Source: Myxococcales bacterium
GTDB taxonomy: Bacteria; Myxococcota; Myxococcia; Myxococcales; JAJYLH01
Assembly: GCA_021787845.1 (NCBI GenBank)
Contig: JAJYLH010000029.1
Span: 1 to 64,000, forward strand
Direction of reading: 5' to 3'
DNA length: 64,000 nt
This document shows, piece after piece, positions 35,404-44,279 of the stretch; the first letter of the stretch is position 1; each line of letters begins with the position of its first letter. The position numbers and the translations under genes are program-made. The notes under the pieces are model-generated. The model did not search any database. It was not told the DNA's origin and worked only from the letters and a program-made list of their open reading frames with translations.

Positions 35404-36987
35404 GTGACCCGCGCCCTGGTACTGGTCCTCGCCCTGACCGCTACCGCTCTTGCTGAGCCGCCACCGGTGACGCGGGTGGTGGTGCACCCCGACGCGGCCA
35501 TCGTCACCCGCTCCGCCGCGGTCGCGTGCGGCCAGGGTCCGACCACGGTCGCGTTTCACGGCCTGCCCCCCGCCCTCGACCCCGCGAGCTTGCGCGCTTC
35601 CGTCGACCAGGCGAGCGCGCGCATCCAGGGGCTGTCGATCGTTCCCCACGAGGCGTTGAAGGCATCCAGCGCCGCTCTCGCCGAGCTCGACGACAAGATC
35701 GCCGACCTGAACGGACAACGCGAAGAGCTCGCCGCTCGCGCCCGCCGCGCGCAGGAAGACGCCGCGCGCGCGACCCTGCTGCGCAGCTCCTCGGAAGCGT
35801 TCATCGAGCGCGAAGCGGCGATCGAGAAGAAGCCGGACCTCACCCAGTGGGCGCTGGCGCTCGACCAGTCGATGAGCGCGATGACCGCCGCGGACCTCGT
35901 GCGGGAACAGACGCGCACGGCGGACCGCAAGCTCGCGCGAAAGCTCGCGGACCTCGAACGGCAGCGCGCTCAGCTCGCGGGCGCCGCGCCGGCCAAGACC
36001 TGGGACGCGGACGTCGTCGTGCGTTGCGAAGGTCAGGCGACGGTCGAGCTGTCCTACCTGACGAGCGCCGCCCGCTGGACGCCGGCTTACGAAGCGCGGG
36101 CGGACGCGGCGAAGAAGTCGATTCGCTTCTCCGTCCTCGCCCGGGTCGAGCAGGGCACCGGCGAGGACTGGTCGAACGTCGACGTGACCCTCTCCACCGC
36201 TCTCGCTCAGCGTGACTCGCGCCCACCGAAACCGATGCGGCTCTACGTCAGCACCTACGAGCAGCCGGAGGAGAAGAAGGTCCTCGTCACCCGGCAGGAG
36301 GCGGTGGAGCACGCCGAAGGGTCGACGACGACCGCCGTCGCGGGCAAGAACGCGCAGGCGTCGAGCCAGGGCCTCTCGGTGCGGCTGCACGTGCCGGCGA
36401 AGGCCTCGATCGCGGGCGACGGCGAGGCGGCGCGGCTCACGATCGACGCCTTCGGGCTCCCGGCGACGTTCGACCTCGTCTCCTATCCGAAAGCGCTCCC
36501 GGTGGTCTTCCGGCGGGCGACGGTGGTCAACGAGGCGAGCTACCCGCTCCTCGCGGGGCCGCTCGACATCTTCGACCAGCACGGCTTCCTGGGGACGACA
36601 GCGCTGTCGCGCACCGCCCGCGGCGCCAAGATCAAGCTCGCCCTCGGCATCGACGAGAACGTGCAGGTCCATCGCGTGGTGCTGGAGGAGGAGAAGAAGA
36701 GCCCCGGCTTCCTCTCCTCGACCCGAAAGCTCCTCTACGGCTACCGCTTCCAGCTCGCCAACGCGGCGAGCAAACCGGTAGCGCTCGAGGTGTGCGATCA
36801 GATTCCGGTCAGCGAGCTAAACGACGTCAAAGTCGACCTCGGCGAGGGCACCACCGCCGGCTACCGTCTGGCGAAGGACGACGGGATGCTGACCTGGAAC
36901 GTGCGCCTGAAGCCGGGCGAGAAGAAGAACGTCGACCTGCGCTTCACCGTCGAGATTCCGTCGAAGTACGACGCGAGCGCGCTGTGA
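35404..36987 (+). CDS. DUF4139 (MuiA-family) exported protein, second copy
   Basis: A 527-residue shorter paralogue of the preceding protein. The GTG start at 35404 gives MTRALVLVLALTATALA, a clean signal peptide; upstream in-frame codons only translate a dispersed repeat. It has TRVVVHPDAAIVTRSAAV (DUF4140-like), a long coiled-coil (about 95-190) and DUF4139 with ELSYLTSAARWTPAYEARAD, RVEQGTGEDWSNVDVTLSTA and the C-terminal LKPGEKKNVDLRFTVEIP. It lacks the Pro-rich insert of its neighbour. The tandem pair suggests hetero-partners in the periplasm or outer membrane; that is inference. Confidence 0.85.
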   Translation: MTRALVLVLALTATALAEPPPVTRVVVHPDAAIVTRSAAVACGQGPTTVAFHGLPPALDPASLRASVDQASARIQGLSIVPHEALKASSAALAELDDKIADLNGQREELAARARRAQEDAARATLLRSSSEAFIEREAAIEKKPDLTQWALALDQSMSAMTAADLVREQTRTADRKLARKLADLERQRAQLAGAAPAKTWDADVVVRCEGQATVELSYLTSAARWTPAYEARADAAKKSIRFSVLARVEQGTGEDWSNVDVTLSTALAQRDSRPPKPMRLYVSTYEQPEEKKVLVTRQEAVEHAEGSTTTAVAGKNAQASSQGLSVRLHVPAKASIAGDGEAARLTIDAFGLPATFDLVSYPKALPVVFRRATVVNEASYPLLAGPLDIFDQHGFLGTTALSRTARGAKIKLALGIDENVQVHRVVLEEEKKSPGFLSSTRKLLYGYRFQLANAASKPVALEVCDQIPVSELNDVKVDLGEGTTAGYRLAKDDGMLTWNVRLKPGEKKNVDLRFTVEIPSKYDASAL

Positions 36988-37013
36988 GGCCCGCCCAGCT
37001 CGCCTCTCGACGA

Positions 37014-37052
37014 CGACCGATCGGTCGGATCCGTCCGATCGGTCCGATCGCG
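37014..37052. repeat. CCGATCGG tandem array
   Basis: A short run of the palindromic ~10-bp unit starting 27 bp after the stop codon of the second DUF4139 gene, a position consistent with a 3'-end role. Confidence 0.75.
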
Positions 37053-37287
37053 CCGACAGAGCGAGCCGCTTCTTCGACATTGACTAAGCGGCATCGGCGC
37101 GACTAGAAACGGCGCTCTTGACCTCGCCCCGAGCATGCGCCCGGGGGGGCGTCTGATTCTTCGCGCGCGGGTCGCCACCGGAAAACGGCGGGCCGCTCGC
37201 TCCTCGGGCTGGGCAGCGCCGTTTGATGCGGCCATCTGCCGCTTGCAGGGGCTTTCGCGCAGGACGCCAGCCGAACCCACCAGGGCC

Positions 37288-38880
37288 ATGACCTTCACAG
37301 AAGCGGCTGTCGAAATCCTCCATCGCGCCGGAAAGCCGCTGCACTTCAAAGAGATTGCCCAGGAGGCGCTGACGGCGGGCCTCCTGAGCCACATCGGACA
37401 GACCCCCGAGGCGACGATGGGCGCCCGCCTGCTCGCCCTCGCGCGCCGAGAGCACGACCGCAAGGTGGTCGCCACCGAGACGGGCGTCTTCGCGCTCGCC
37501 GAGTGGGGTCTCGTCCCCCAAGACGCCACGCAGGAGGCACTGGAAACACCGGCGGATGACGCCCTGCCGTACCGCTCCCGGGAACGACATCCGCCGCTGC
37601 AGGAGGGCATCGTTCTCGGTGCCCGTCGCGACGAGCGGCGGCGTGGACCGGACGAGGAGCCCGCCGCGCACAAGCACAAGCGCTTCCCGCCGCCGGCGGA
37701 GGTGGCCTACACGCTCTTGTCGCAGGCGGGAGAGCGCATGGCGCTCGCCGACCTCGCGAAGGCCCTGCGCGAAAAGGGGCTCGTCGCCGAGGCTCTGGAG
37801 CGCGACCCGCAGTCGCTCAAGGCGGCGCTCGAGGAGGAGAACCGCCGCCGCAAGGACACCGACCGGCCGCCGGCGTTCGACTTCGGTCCCGAGGACCAGG
37901 TGCGGGCGCTCGAGATGCCCAAGGAGCGGCGAGCGGAAAAGCCGTCCCGCGAGGAGAAGGACAAGCGCGCGCCGGCGAGGGCGGCCTTCGTCGAGGAGGA
38001 GCGCCGCCATGTCTTGCGCCAGGTCCGCCGCCGGCTGTGCGCGCTCGACCTCGCGGCGCTCGAACGAGCAGCGGTAGCGCTCTTGGACGCCCAGGGTTAC
38101 CGCGAGCTGAACCTGGTCCGGCGCTCGGTCAAGGAAGGGCCGCTCTACCTCGCCCGGCGCAAGTGGGGCTCGGGCGAGCTGCGGTACGTCGTCCGGGTCT
38201 TCCCCGCCGGCCGGGAAATCGCGCGCGCTCAGGTGCAGGAGCTGCGCCGCGACCTCGCCCGCTACTCCGCGCAGCTCGGCATCGCGTTCGCCACCGGCGA
38301 GTGCAGCCGCGAGGCGAAGAGCGAAGGGAATCTACCGGGAACGGCGCCGGTGCTGCTCTACGGAGCGGAGGCGTTCGGCGAGGCACTCGTCGAGACCAGG
38401 CTCGGGGTGCACGAGCGCGTGCTCGAAGTTCCCGAGTACGACGACGCCTTCTTCGCGTCCCTGGGCGGCGGCGAGGCTCCGGCGGAGGTGGACGAGGTCG
38501 CGCCCGAACCGCCGAAGGCGGACGAGGCGCCCGAGCGGGCCGAGCGAGGGCGGCGCTCCAAGGAGCGCGAACGCCGGAAGGATTCGGTGAAGGCGAGCGG
38601 CAGCGCTCCCGACGAGACGCCTCGCGACGAGCGCCTGGCGGCGCCGGCGCCGCCCGCATCCGAGCCCGGGGCGACGGAAGGACAGAACACTGCGATCGAG
38701 GAGATGCCGGCCGCCGAGAACGCCCTGCCGGCCGCGCCGATGGATCCTCGCCCTCCGGAAGCGGCGGCGGGGATCGATAGCGCTGACGGTGCCGAAGAGC
38801 CGCCACCGATCGAGGCACGCGACCCGCCGGCGGCCCCGGAAGAGCCGACCCCGGAGCCGCACGAATCGTCGGCCGGTTGA
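37288..38880 (+). CDS. HARE-HTH protein with Mrr-like (degenerate) nuclease fold
   Basis: A 530-residue predicted cytoplasmic DNA-associated protein. Residues 1-75 form a HARE-HTH domain (MTFTEAAVEILHRAGKPLHF, KEIAQEALTAGLL), shared with ASXL, RNA polymerase delta and some restriction enzymes. A second winged-helix-like segment may lie at about 130-190 (AYTLLSQAGERMALADLAKA). About 245-395 resembles an Mrr-type restriction-endonuclease fold (LERAAVALLDAQGYRELNLV, then AQVQELRRDLARYSAQLGIA), but the catalytic D...QxK is not evident: the matching strand reads LRYVVRVFP. The last ~120 residues are acidic, Pro/Ala-rich and likely disordered. The start at 37288 is chosen because it begins the HARE domain directly. 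Probably a DNA-binding regulator rather than an active nuclease. Confidence 0.75.
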   Translation: MTFTEAAVEILHRAGKPLHFKEIAQEALTAGLLSHIGQTPEATMGARLLALARREHDRKVVATETGVFALAEWGLVPQDATQEALETPADDALPYRSRERHPPLQEGIVLGARRDERRRGPDEEPAAHKHKRFPPPAEVAYTLLSQAGERMALADLAKALREKGLVAEALERDPQSLKAALEEENRRRKDTDRPPAFDFGPEDQVRALEMPKERRAEKPSREEKDKRAPARAAFVEEERRHVLRQVRRRLCALDLAALERAAVALLDAQGYRELNLVRRSVKEGPLYLARRKWGSGELRYVVRVFPAGREIARAQVQELRRDLARYSAQLGIAFATGECSREAKSEGNLPGTAPVLLYGAEAFGEALVETRLGVHERVLEVPEYDDAFFASLGGGEAPAEVDEVAPEPPKADEAPERAERGRRSKERERRKDSVKASGSAPDETPRDERLAAPAPPASEPGATEGQNTAIEEMPAAENALPAAPMDPRPPEAAAGIDSADGAEEPPPIEARDPPAAPEEPTPEPHESSAG

Positions 38881-38884
38881 GCGA

Positions 38885-39535
38885 ATGCGGAGCTTCGTGT
38901 CGCAGGGACCCCCGCCGGGGACCGCTCGCTCGATTCGGAGCGGACCTGCTCTCTTGTCGAGAGGCGTCGGGCTCGCCAGCGCTCTGCTCCTCGCGCTCGG
39001 CGCCGCCGGATGCGCGCACGCCCCCCGAACGCCGGTGGCCGCGCCGCGCCTGCGGGTGGCGGCTTTCTATCCGTTGAAGCTCGGCGAGAGCTGGACCTAC
39101 CGGGTGCACAGCCCCGGCCAGGTCGCGACCCGAACGGTGACCCTCGTCGGCAAGAACGGCGGGTTCTATCTCGACGACCACGGCGGCGCGCTGATGCTGG
39201 ACGGCTACGGTCTCAGGGACCGGGACCGCTACCTCATCGAGGCACCGCTGGTGAAGGGCCATACCTGGTCGAGCGTGCTCAGCGTCGAGGCGATCGAGCA
39301 CTATGAAATCATCGCGGCGGGCACGCCCTGCGAGGTGCCCGGGCAGCTCGCGCCCGGCCGGTGCGTCGTGGTGCGCGGATCGATTCGCCAGAACGCGCAC
39401 GTGGTGCTGGTGAACGAGTGGACCTACGCGGGCGGGGTCGGCCTCCTGCGCCTGACCAGCGGGGTCAGCCTCGACCGTCAGCCGGTCACGCCGCAGCTCG
39501 ACCTGCAGCTCGTCGCGTTCCATCCGGCGCCCTGA
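38885..39535 (+). CDS. Putative lipoprotein of unknown function
   Basis: A 216-residue exported protein. The hydrophobic stretch VGLASALLLALGAAGC ends in a lipobox, giving a mature chain of about 170 residues with an all-beta look (FYPLKLGESWTYRVHSPGQ, VVRGSIRQNAHVVLVNEWTY). The ATG at 38885 gives a long signal peptide n-region; an internal TTG at 38953 would give a more usual length. It begins four bases after the HARE gene and may be co-transcribed with it and with hom downstream. No family recognised. Confidence 0.65.
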   Translation: MRSFVSQGPPPGTARSIRSGPALLSRGVGLASALLLALGAAGCAHAPRTPVAAPRLRVAAFYPLKLGESWTYRVHSPGQVATRTVTLVGKNGGFYLDDHGGALMLDGYGLRDRDRYLIEAPLVKGHTWSSVLSVEAIEHYEIIAAGTPCEVPGQLAPGRCVVVRGSIRQNAHVVLVNEWTYAGGVGLLRLTSGVSLDRQPVTPQLDLQLVAFHPAP

Positions 39536-39626
39536 TGCGGTCTCGTGGGGCGGCGCCGGGAGGCGGGACCCCTTCGAATGATGACGGATGCGCTTCCGCC
39601 CAGCCGGAGCGGTGGAGGAGGGCAAG

Positions 39627-40949
39627 ATGAGCGACCAGGAGCTGCGCATCGGCCTCTTGGGTCTCGGTCAGGTCGGGGGCGGCGTCGTGCGCATCCTCGC
39701 CGCGAACCAGCGGGAAATCGAGGCTCGCCTGGGCGCGCCGGTGCGCGTCACCCGCGCGCTCGTCCGCGACCGTGCGCGCGCGCGGGCGCCCGAGGCCCGG
39801 GGGGTCGAGCTGGTCACCGACCCGAAGGCGGTCGTGCGCGCCAACGACGTCGACGTGGTGGTCGAGCTTGTCGGCGGCCTCGAGCCGGCGCGCACCTTCG
39901 TCCTCGAAGCGCTCGAGGAGGGCAAGCCGGTCGTCACCGCGAACAAGGCGCTCCTCGCCGAGCACGGGCCGGAGCTCTTCCAGGCGGCGGCGCAGGCGGG
40001 CGTCGACGTCCTCTTCGAGGCCGCGGTCTGCGGCGGCGTGCCCATCATCCGGACCTTGCGCGAGGCGCTCGCGTCCGACCGGATCGAGAGCGTGCGCGGC
40101 ATCGTCAACGGGACCACGAACTTCATCCTCTCGGCGATGGAGGGGGGCGGGGACTTCGCGCCGAGCCTGGAGCGCGCGCAGGAGCTGGGGTTCGCCGAGA
40201 GCGACGCCTCCTTCGACGTCTCGGGCAAGGACGCCGCGCAGAAGCTCCTGCTCCTCGCGGGCCTCGCGTTCGGCGCGCAAGTGAAGCTCGCCGACATTCC
40301 GACCGAAGGCATCGACCGGGTGGAATCGACCGACTTCGTCTACGCGCGCGAGTTCGGCTGCACGGTGAAGCTGCTCGCGGTCGGGCGCCTGGGGGCGGGA
40401 GGGCTCCTATTGAGCGTGCGGCCGACCCTGGTGCCGGTGGCGACGCCGCTCGCGACCATTCGCGGCGCCTTCAACGCGGTGGAGGTCCGGTCGTTCGCGC
40501 TGGGTCCGACGCTCCTCGTCGGGCAGGGGGCGGGACCGCTGCCGACCGGCACGGCGGTGGTCAGCGACATCATCGAGGCGGGACGCAGCCTCGCGCTCAA
40601 GGCGCCGGGACGGGTGCCGCCGATGGCCTGGCGCGAGGGGACCGAGGGGCCGCCGCTCGCGAAGGCCGGCCTGCGCCGGGGGCCGTGGTACCTGCGCTTC
40701 ACGGTGGCGGACGAGCCGGGCGTGCTGGCGCAAATCGCGGGGGCGCTGGGCGCGCGCGGCATCAGCATCGCGGCGGTCACCCAGCCCGAGCGCGCGGTGG
40801 GTTCGGGAGCGGTGCCGGTGGTCGTCGTCACCCACGAGGCCGTCGAAGAGCGCGTCTTGGAGGCGGTGGCCTGGCTCGACGGCCTCGCCTTCGCGCGCGG
40901 CCCCACCCGGGTGCTGCCGATCGATCGCGAGGCCGTCAGCGAGGCGTGA
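39627..40949 (+). CDS. hom: Homoserine dehydrogenase
   Basis: A 440-residue cytoplasmic enzyme reducing aspartate semialdehyde to homoserine for Thr and Met synthesis. It has the Rossmann NAD(P) motif LRIGLLGLGQVGGGVV at the N-terminus, VTANKALLAEHG, the substrate region FEAAVCGGVPIIRTLRE, GIVNGTTNFILS and GKDAAQKLLLLAG, and a C-terminal ACT domain (about 350-430; FTVADEPGVLAQIAGALGAR) for threonine feedback. Start at 39627 is preceded by GGAGGAGGG. Length matches the monofunctional ACT-containing form. Confidence 0.95.
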   Translation: MSDQELRIGLLGLGQVGGGVVRILAANQREIEARLGAPVRVTRALVRDRARARAPEARGVELVTDPKAVVRANDVDVVVELVGGLEPARTFVLEALEEGKPVVTANKALLAEHGPELFQAAAQAGVDVLFEAAVCGGVPIIRTLREALASDRIESVRGIVNGTTNFILSAMEGGGDFAPSLERAQELGFAESDASFDVSGKDAAQKLLLLAGLAFGAQVKLADIPTEGIDRVESTDFVYAREFGCTVKLLAVGRLGAGGLLLSVRPTLVPVATPLATIRGAFNAVEVRSFALGPTLLVGQGAGPLPTGTAVVSDIIEAGRSLALKAPGRVPPMAWREGTEGPPLAKAGLRRGPWYLRFTVADEPGVLAQIAGALGARGISIAAVTQPERAVGSGAVPVVVVTHEAVEERVLEAVAWLDGLAFARGPTRVLPIDREAVSEA

Positions 40950-41050
40950 GAGCGACGGTTTTCGCTCCGGCTGGCGAGGATGTCCCTCTTGAAGGGCCGG
41001 CACTACCGCTCCGAGATCGGCATCCAAAGGATCGTCCTTGGGCACTGACA

Positions 41051-41266
41051 CTTAGAGGGTGTAGCCAAAAAGCAGATGCAAGCACAGGCCAGAACCGCTC
41101 ATCCTGATGGGCTCCCCTCCGCTCATCCTGAGCGCAGTCGAAGGACGAGCGGGTTCTGGCCAGGGGCGATCCGCCCATCCCTCGTCCTTCGACTGGCGCT
41201 CAGGATGACCGCTCGGGATGAGCGGATCGTACGGAGCGCACCGATGTCTTGGCTACACCCTCTTAG
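41051..41266. repeat. MITE-like element ending at a stop codon
   Basis: AGAGGGTGTAGCC (41054-41066) and GGCTACACCCTCT (41251-41263) are perfect 13-bp inverted ends. The inside carries inverted copies of the GAGCGCAGTCGA dispersed family. The right end touches the TAA stop (41263-41265) of the leftward outer-membrane-like gene, so the insertion may have changed that gene's last codon or supplied its stop. The whole 40950-41262 gap is otherwise empty. Confidence 0.7.
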
Positions 41267-42552
41267 AACAGCCAGCCGTAGCTCAGTCCGACGATGACGC
41301 CGCCCGGGGTCTGCATCGACAGCGACCCTCGGCTGGAGGGGTCGAGCTGGACGAGAGGGCTTCCGGTCTGGAAGTAGGTGCCCTGGAGGTTGAACGAATA
41401 GCCGACGAAGGCGTCGAGATACGCGCTGTCGAGCAGCTCCAGCAACGTCTTGCGCAGGTCGACCCGATAGCCGACGAGAAAGTCGAACGTCCGCCCGGGG
41501 GTGCGCTTGAACGTCGCGGCGGTCGACTTCCCTTCGGTCGAGGTGACGGTTTCTTTCACCCCGCTCGCCCCGGCCATCAGCCCAATCGACGCCTGCTCGA
41601 AGAACCCGCGCTCGATGTCGTCCTGGTGGCGCGCGAGGAGCGATAGCTTCGGTCCCCAATAGGTGCCGAAAGCGGCGCCGAGGCCGAATTCCCAGCCGCT
41701 GCCCTCGACCCGGCGCAAGTAGCGGACTCCCTGCTCGGCAGGAGCGTTCCAGCCGACCTCGATGCCGGCGTCGTTCAGGTACTCGGTGTGAACCCGGCTG
41801 GCCGCCGGAACTGGCTTGGGGAGCGGCAGCGCTGGCGGTGGCCTCGGCGGAGGGGCGGACCCGGCCTCGCGCGCGCCCGAGCCGACCGGCTTCTTCGCCG
41901 CGGGAGACGGGGCGGGGCTCGCCGCCGGCATCGGCACCCTCGCGGGCTTCGCCTTCGCGGATGGCGCGGCGCGAATGGCGGCCTCGGCTCCTGGCGCCGG
42001 GGCGACCGGGGGATGCGCGGCCGTAGGGGTGGCCGCCTTCGTCCCGGGGGTCCCCGAAGGGGCGCGCGCGGCGGGCTTCGTCGACCTCGGCACCGTTGCT
42101 GCCGGCTGGTTGCGCTCCTGGCGACCCGGCGACACCGGTGGGGCTGGTCTCGCGCCCGGCGACGATGCGGCGGCGCCCGGGTTCGATGGTCGCTTCCCGG
42201 CAGACGCCGGGGGAGCCGACGCCGTATGATTCAGAGGGCGGTTGGCGCCCGCCGGGGAGGGCGAGCGGCCGGTCGATGCCTTCGCCGGTTCGGGCGCCGA
42301 GGGGCGCCTGGCTATGCGCGCCGTCTTACCTTTGCCCGGGGACGGCGCACGCGAGACGGCCTTGGCGGCGGCCGGAGGCGCGATGGCGGAGGACTTGTCC
42401 GAGCGGCGTGCCGGACGGGCGCGGTCGGCGCTCCCGGTCGAGGTCGTCTCGGGCGCGCTTTCGCCGGCGTCCGAAGAGCCCGCGTCGTCGGCGCGGGCGG
42501 GCAGCGCGGCCAAGAGCAGGAGCCCGGCCAGAATCGGGATCGCAGAGCGCAT
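41263..42552 (-). CDS. Exported protein with Ala/Pro-rich linker and beta-barrel-like C-terminus
   Basis: A 429-residue protein with a signal peptide (AIPILAGLLLLAALPARA). Residues about 25-250 are low-complexity Ala/Pro/Ser/Lys, basic, and likely disordered or periplasm-spanning. The last ~170 residues alternate hydrophobic and polar residues (WEFGLGAAFGTYWGPKLSLL, FDFLVGYRVDLRKTLLELLD, DAFVGYSFNLQGTYF) and end in ...YGWLF, an aromatic terminal residue as in outer-membrane beta-barrels. No family recognised. Its start codon overlaps that of the divergent pgsA (shared CATG). Confidence 0.65.
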   Translation of the reverse strand: MRSAIPILAGLLLLAALPARADDAGSSDAGESAPETTSTGSADRARPARRSDKSSAIAPPAAAKAVSRAPSPGKGKTARIARRPSAPEPAKASTGRSPSPAGANRPLNHTASAPPASAGKRPSNPGAAASSPGARPAPPVSPGRQERNQPAATVPRSTKPAARAPSGTPGTKAATPTAAHPPVAPAPGAEAAIRAAPSAKAKPARVPMPAASPAPSPAAKKPVGSGAREAGSAPPPRPPPALPLPKPVPAASRVHTEYLNDAGIEVGWNAPAEQGVRYLRRVEGSGWEFGLGAAFGTYWGPKLSLLARHQDDIERGFFEQASIGLMAGASGVKETVTSTEGKSTAATFKRTPGRTFDFLVGYRVDLRKTLLELLDSAYLDAFVGYSFNLQGTYFQTGSPLVQLDPSSRGSLSMQTPGGVIVGLSYGWLF

Positions 42553-43159
42553 GGGTGGTCGCGACGCTACCGGCAACCCGCGACCGGATCAAGCGCCGCG
42601 CTCGCTCGTCGATCAGCTCGGGACGGTGCCGAACGTCCTGACCCTCGCGCGCCTGGCCGCGGTGCCGTTCTTCGTCGCCGCCCTCGCCCGCGGACAGGAC
42701 CTGACCGCCCTCGCCATCTTCGCCGGCGCCGCGGCGACCGACGGCATCGACGGGCTCCTCGCGCGCGTCCTCGACCAGCGCACCCCCTTGGGCGCCGTGC
42801 TCGACCCCATCGCGGACAAGCTCTTGACGCTCTCCGCGGTGACCACCCTCGCCTTCGCGGACCGGCTGCCCTGGTGGCTGCTCGGCCTCGTGCTCGCCCG
42901 CGACGCCGCGATGGCGCTCGGCGTCCTCTTCCTGAGGATGCGCGGCCGGTCCCTGGTCGCGGCGCCGACGCGGCTCGGCAAGTACGCGACCTTCCTCCTC
43001 GCGGTGACGATGGTGCTCGCGATCCTGAGCGGCCGGCCGGGAAGCGGCGCGCTCGAGCCGTGGGTGGCGGCGGCGGCGCTGGTCTCCGCCGAGTGCGTGC
43101 TCGCCTCGCTCGTGCAATACTTCACGCGATGGAGACGGTGGATGCGAGGGCCGGCCTAG
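42551..43159 (+). CDS. pgsA: CDP-alcohol phosphatidyltransferase, PgsA-like
   Basis: A 202-residue inner-membrane enzyme, probably phosphatidylglycerophosphate synthase. The CDP-alcohol phosphotransferase signature DG(x)2AR(x)nG(x)3D(x)3D is complete: TDGIDGLLARVLDQRTPLGA followed by VLDPIADK (about 60-90). VPNVLTLARLAAVPFFV marks the usual N-terminal helix, and four or five membrane helices are present. The start at 42551 is the only in-frame ATG before the first helix. Substrate (glycerol phosphate versus another alcohol) is assigned by general similarity only. Confidence 0.85.
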   Translation: MGGRDATGNPRPDQAPRSLVDQLGTVPNVLTLARLAAVPFFVAALARGQDLTALAIFAGAAATDGIDGLLARVLDQRTPLGAVLDPIADKLLTLSAVTTLAFADRLPWWLLGLVLARDAAMALGVLFLRMRGRSLVAAPTRLGKYATFLLAVTMVLAILSGRPGSGALEPWVAAAALVSAECVLASLVQYFTRWRRWMRGPA

Positions 43160-44274
43160 CCGAAGCGCCGCCGCTCCCCGCGGTGGTTCCCGCGCTGGCG
43201 CCGCCGGCCTCGTGGAGCCCCGACGAGAAGCGGGCGAACCGCGCCTGGGCGATCACGCTCACCGCGGCGCTGCTCGTGATTTTCCTGGTTCTCCACTTCC
43301 TGCCCGCGGTGGGCTGGCCGCTCATCGTCGCTGCCGTCGGCGCCTACCTCTTCGACCCCGTGGTGAGCTATATCGCTTCCAAAGGGCTGAACCGCACCTG
43401 GGCGACGGCGGCGCTCCTAGGGACCGGCCTGTTGGTGGGCGCCGGCATCCTCCTCCTCGTGGTGCCGATGCTCGTCCACCAGGTGGAGAAGCTGCCGGCC
43501 TACGTCAGTAAGGCCTTCACCACCCTGGTGCCCAGGCTTCAACAGGCCATCGGCCGGCCGTTGCCCAGGGACGTCGGCGACGTCGCCCAGCTTCTCGGGA
43601 AGAACGCGGAAGAGCTCGTTTCCGGCGCGGGGAGCATCGCCGGCAAGGTGCTGGGCACCTCGCTCTCGGTCCTTTCGGCCGTTCTCGGGACGCTGGTGAT
43701 CCCGGTGGTCGGCTTCTACCTCTTGCGCGGCTGGCCCAAGCTCATCGAGCACGCGAAGGCGCTGGTCCCCGAGCGGCAGCGGCCGGCGTTCTACCAGCGG
43801 ATGGGCGAAGTCGACCACACGCTCGGCGGCTTCATCCGCGGGCAGCTCACGATGGCCGCGGTGCTGACCGGGCTCTACTCGGGAGCGCTCTCGCTCATCG
43901 GCCTGAAGCTCGGGATCGTGGTGGGGCTCGTCACCGGCATCGGGAACCTGGTGCCGTACCTCGGGACCACCGCCGGCATCACCCTCGCGACGGTGTTCTG
44001 CCTCGTCGACTTCGGTCCCGGCTACCACCTGCTCCTCGTCCTCGGCACCTTCCTCGTCCTGGTCGCGACCGACAGCCTCTTCATCACCCCGCGCATCGTC
44101 GGCAACCGCGTCGGCCTCTCGCCCGCGGCGGTGATCCTCGCGGTCTTGACCTGCGGCTCGCTCTTCGGGTTCGCGGGCGTCTTGCTCGCGGTGCCGACCG
44201 CCGCGCTCTTGAAGCACGTGGCGCAGGTCTCGGTCGAGCTCTACCGCCAGAGCCGGCTCTATCGCGAGGGCTGA
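43129..44274 (+). CDS. AI-2E family (PerM-like) membrane protein
   Basis: A 381-residue permease of the AI-2E/PerM family with about eight membrane helices: a pair near the N-terminus (WAITLTAALLVIFLVLHFLP), a central amphipathic region (residues 110-180), then LGTLVIPVVGFYLLRGWPKL, the family motif GFIRGQLTMAAVLTGLYSGA and TGIGNLVPYLGTTAGITLAT. It overlaps the end of pgsA by 31 bp. Members are proposed exporters of small molecules or Na+/H+ antiporters; the substrate here is unknown. Confidence 0.88.
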   Translation: METVDARAGLAEAPPLPAVVPALAPPASWSPDEKRANRAWAITLTAALLVIFLVLHFLPAVGWPLIVAAVGAYLFDPVVSYIASKGLNRTWATAALLGTGLLVGAGILLLVVPMLVHQVEKLPAYVSKAFTTLVPRLQQAIGRPLPRDVGDVAQLLGKNAEELVSGAGSIAGKVLGTSLSVLSAVLGTLVIPVVGFYLLRGWPKLIEHAKALVPERQRPAFYQRMGEVDHTLGGFIRGQLTMAAVLTGLYSGALSLIGLKLGIVVGLVTGIGNLVPYLGTTAGITLATVFCLVDFGPGYHLLLVLGTFLVLVATDSLFITPRIVGNRVGLSPAAVILAVLTCGSLFGFAGVLLAVPTAALLKHVAQVSVELYRQSRLYREG

Positions 44275-44279
44275 CGGCG

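Noticed and set aside
37135-37287. Upstream extension of the HARE protein
   Set aside because: The HARE domain begins immediately at the ATG at 37288; the upstream codons are not domain-like.
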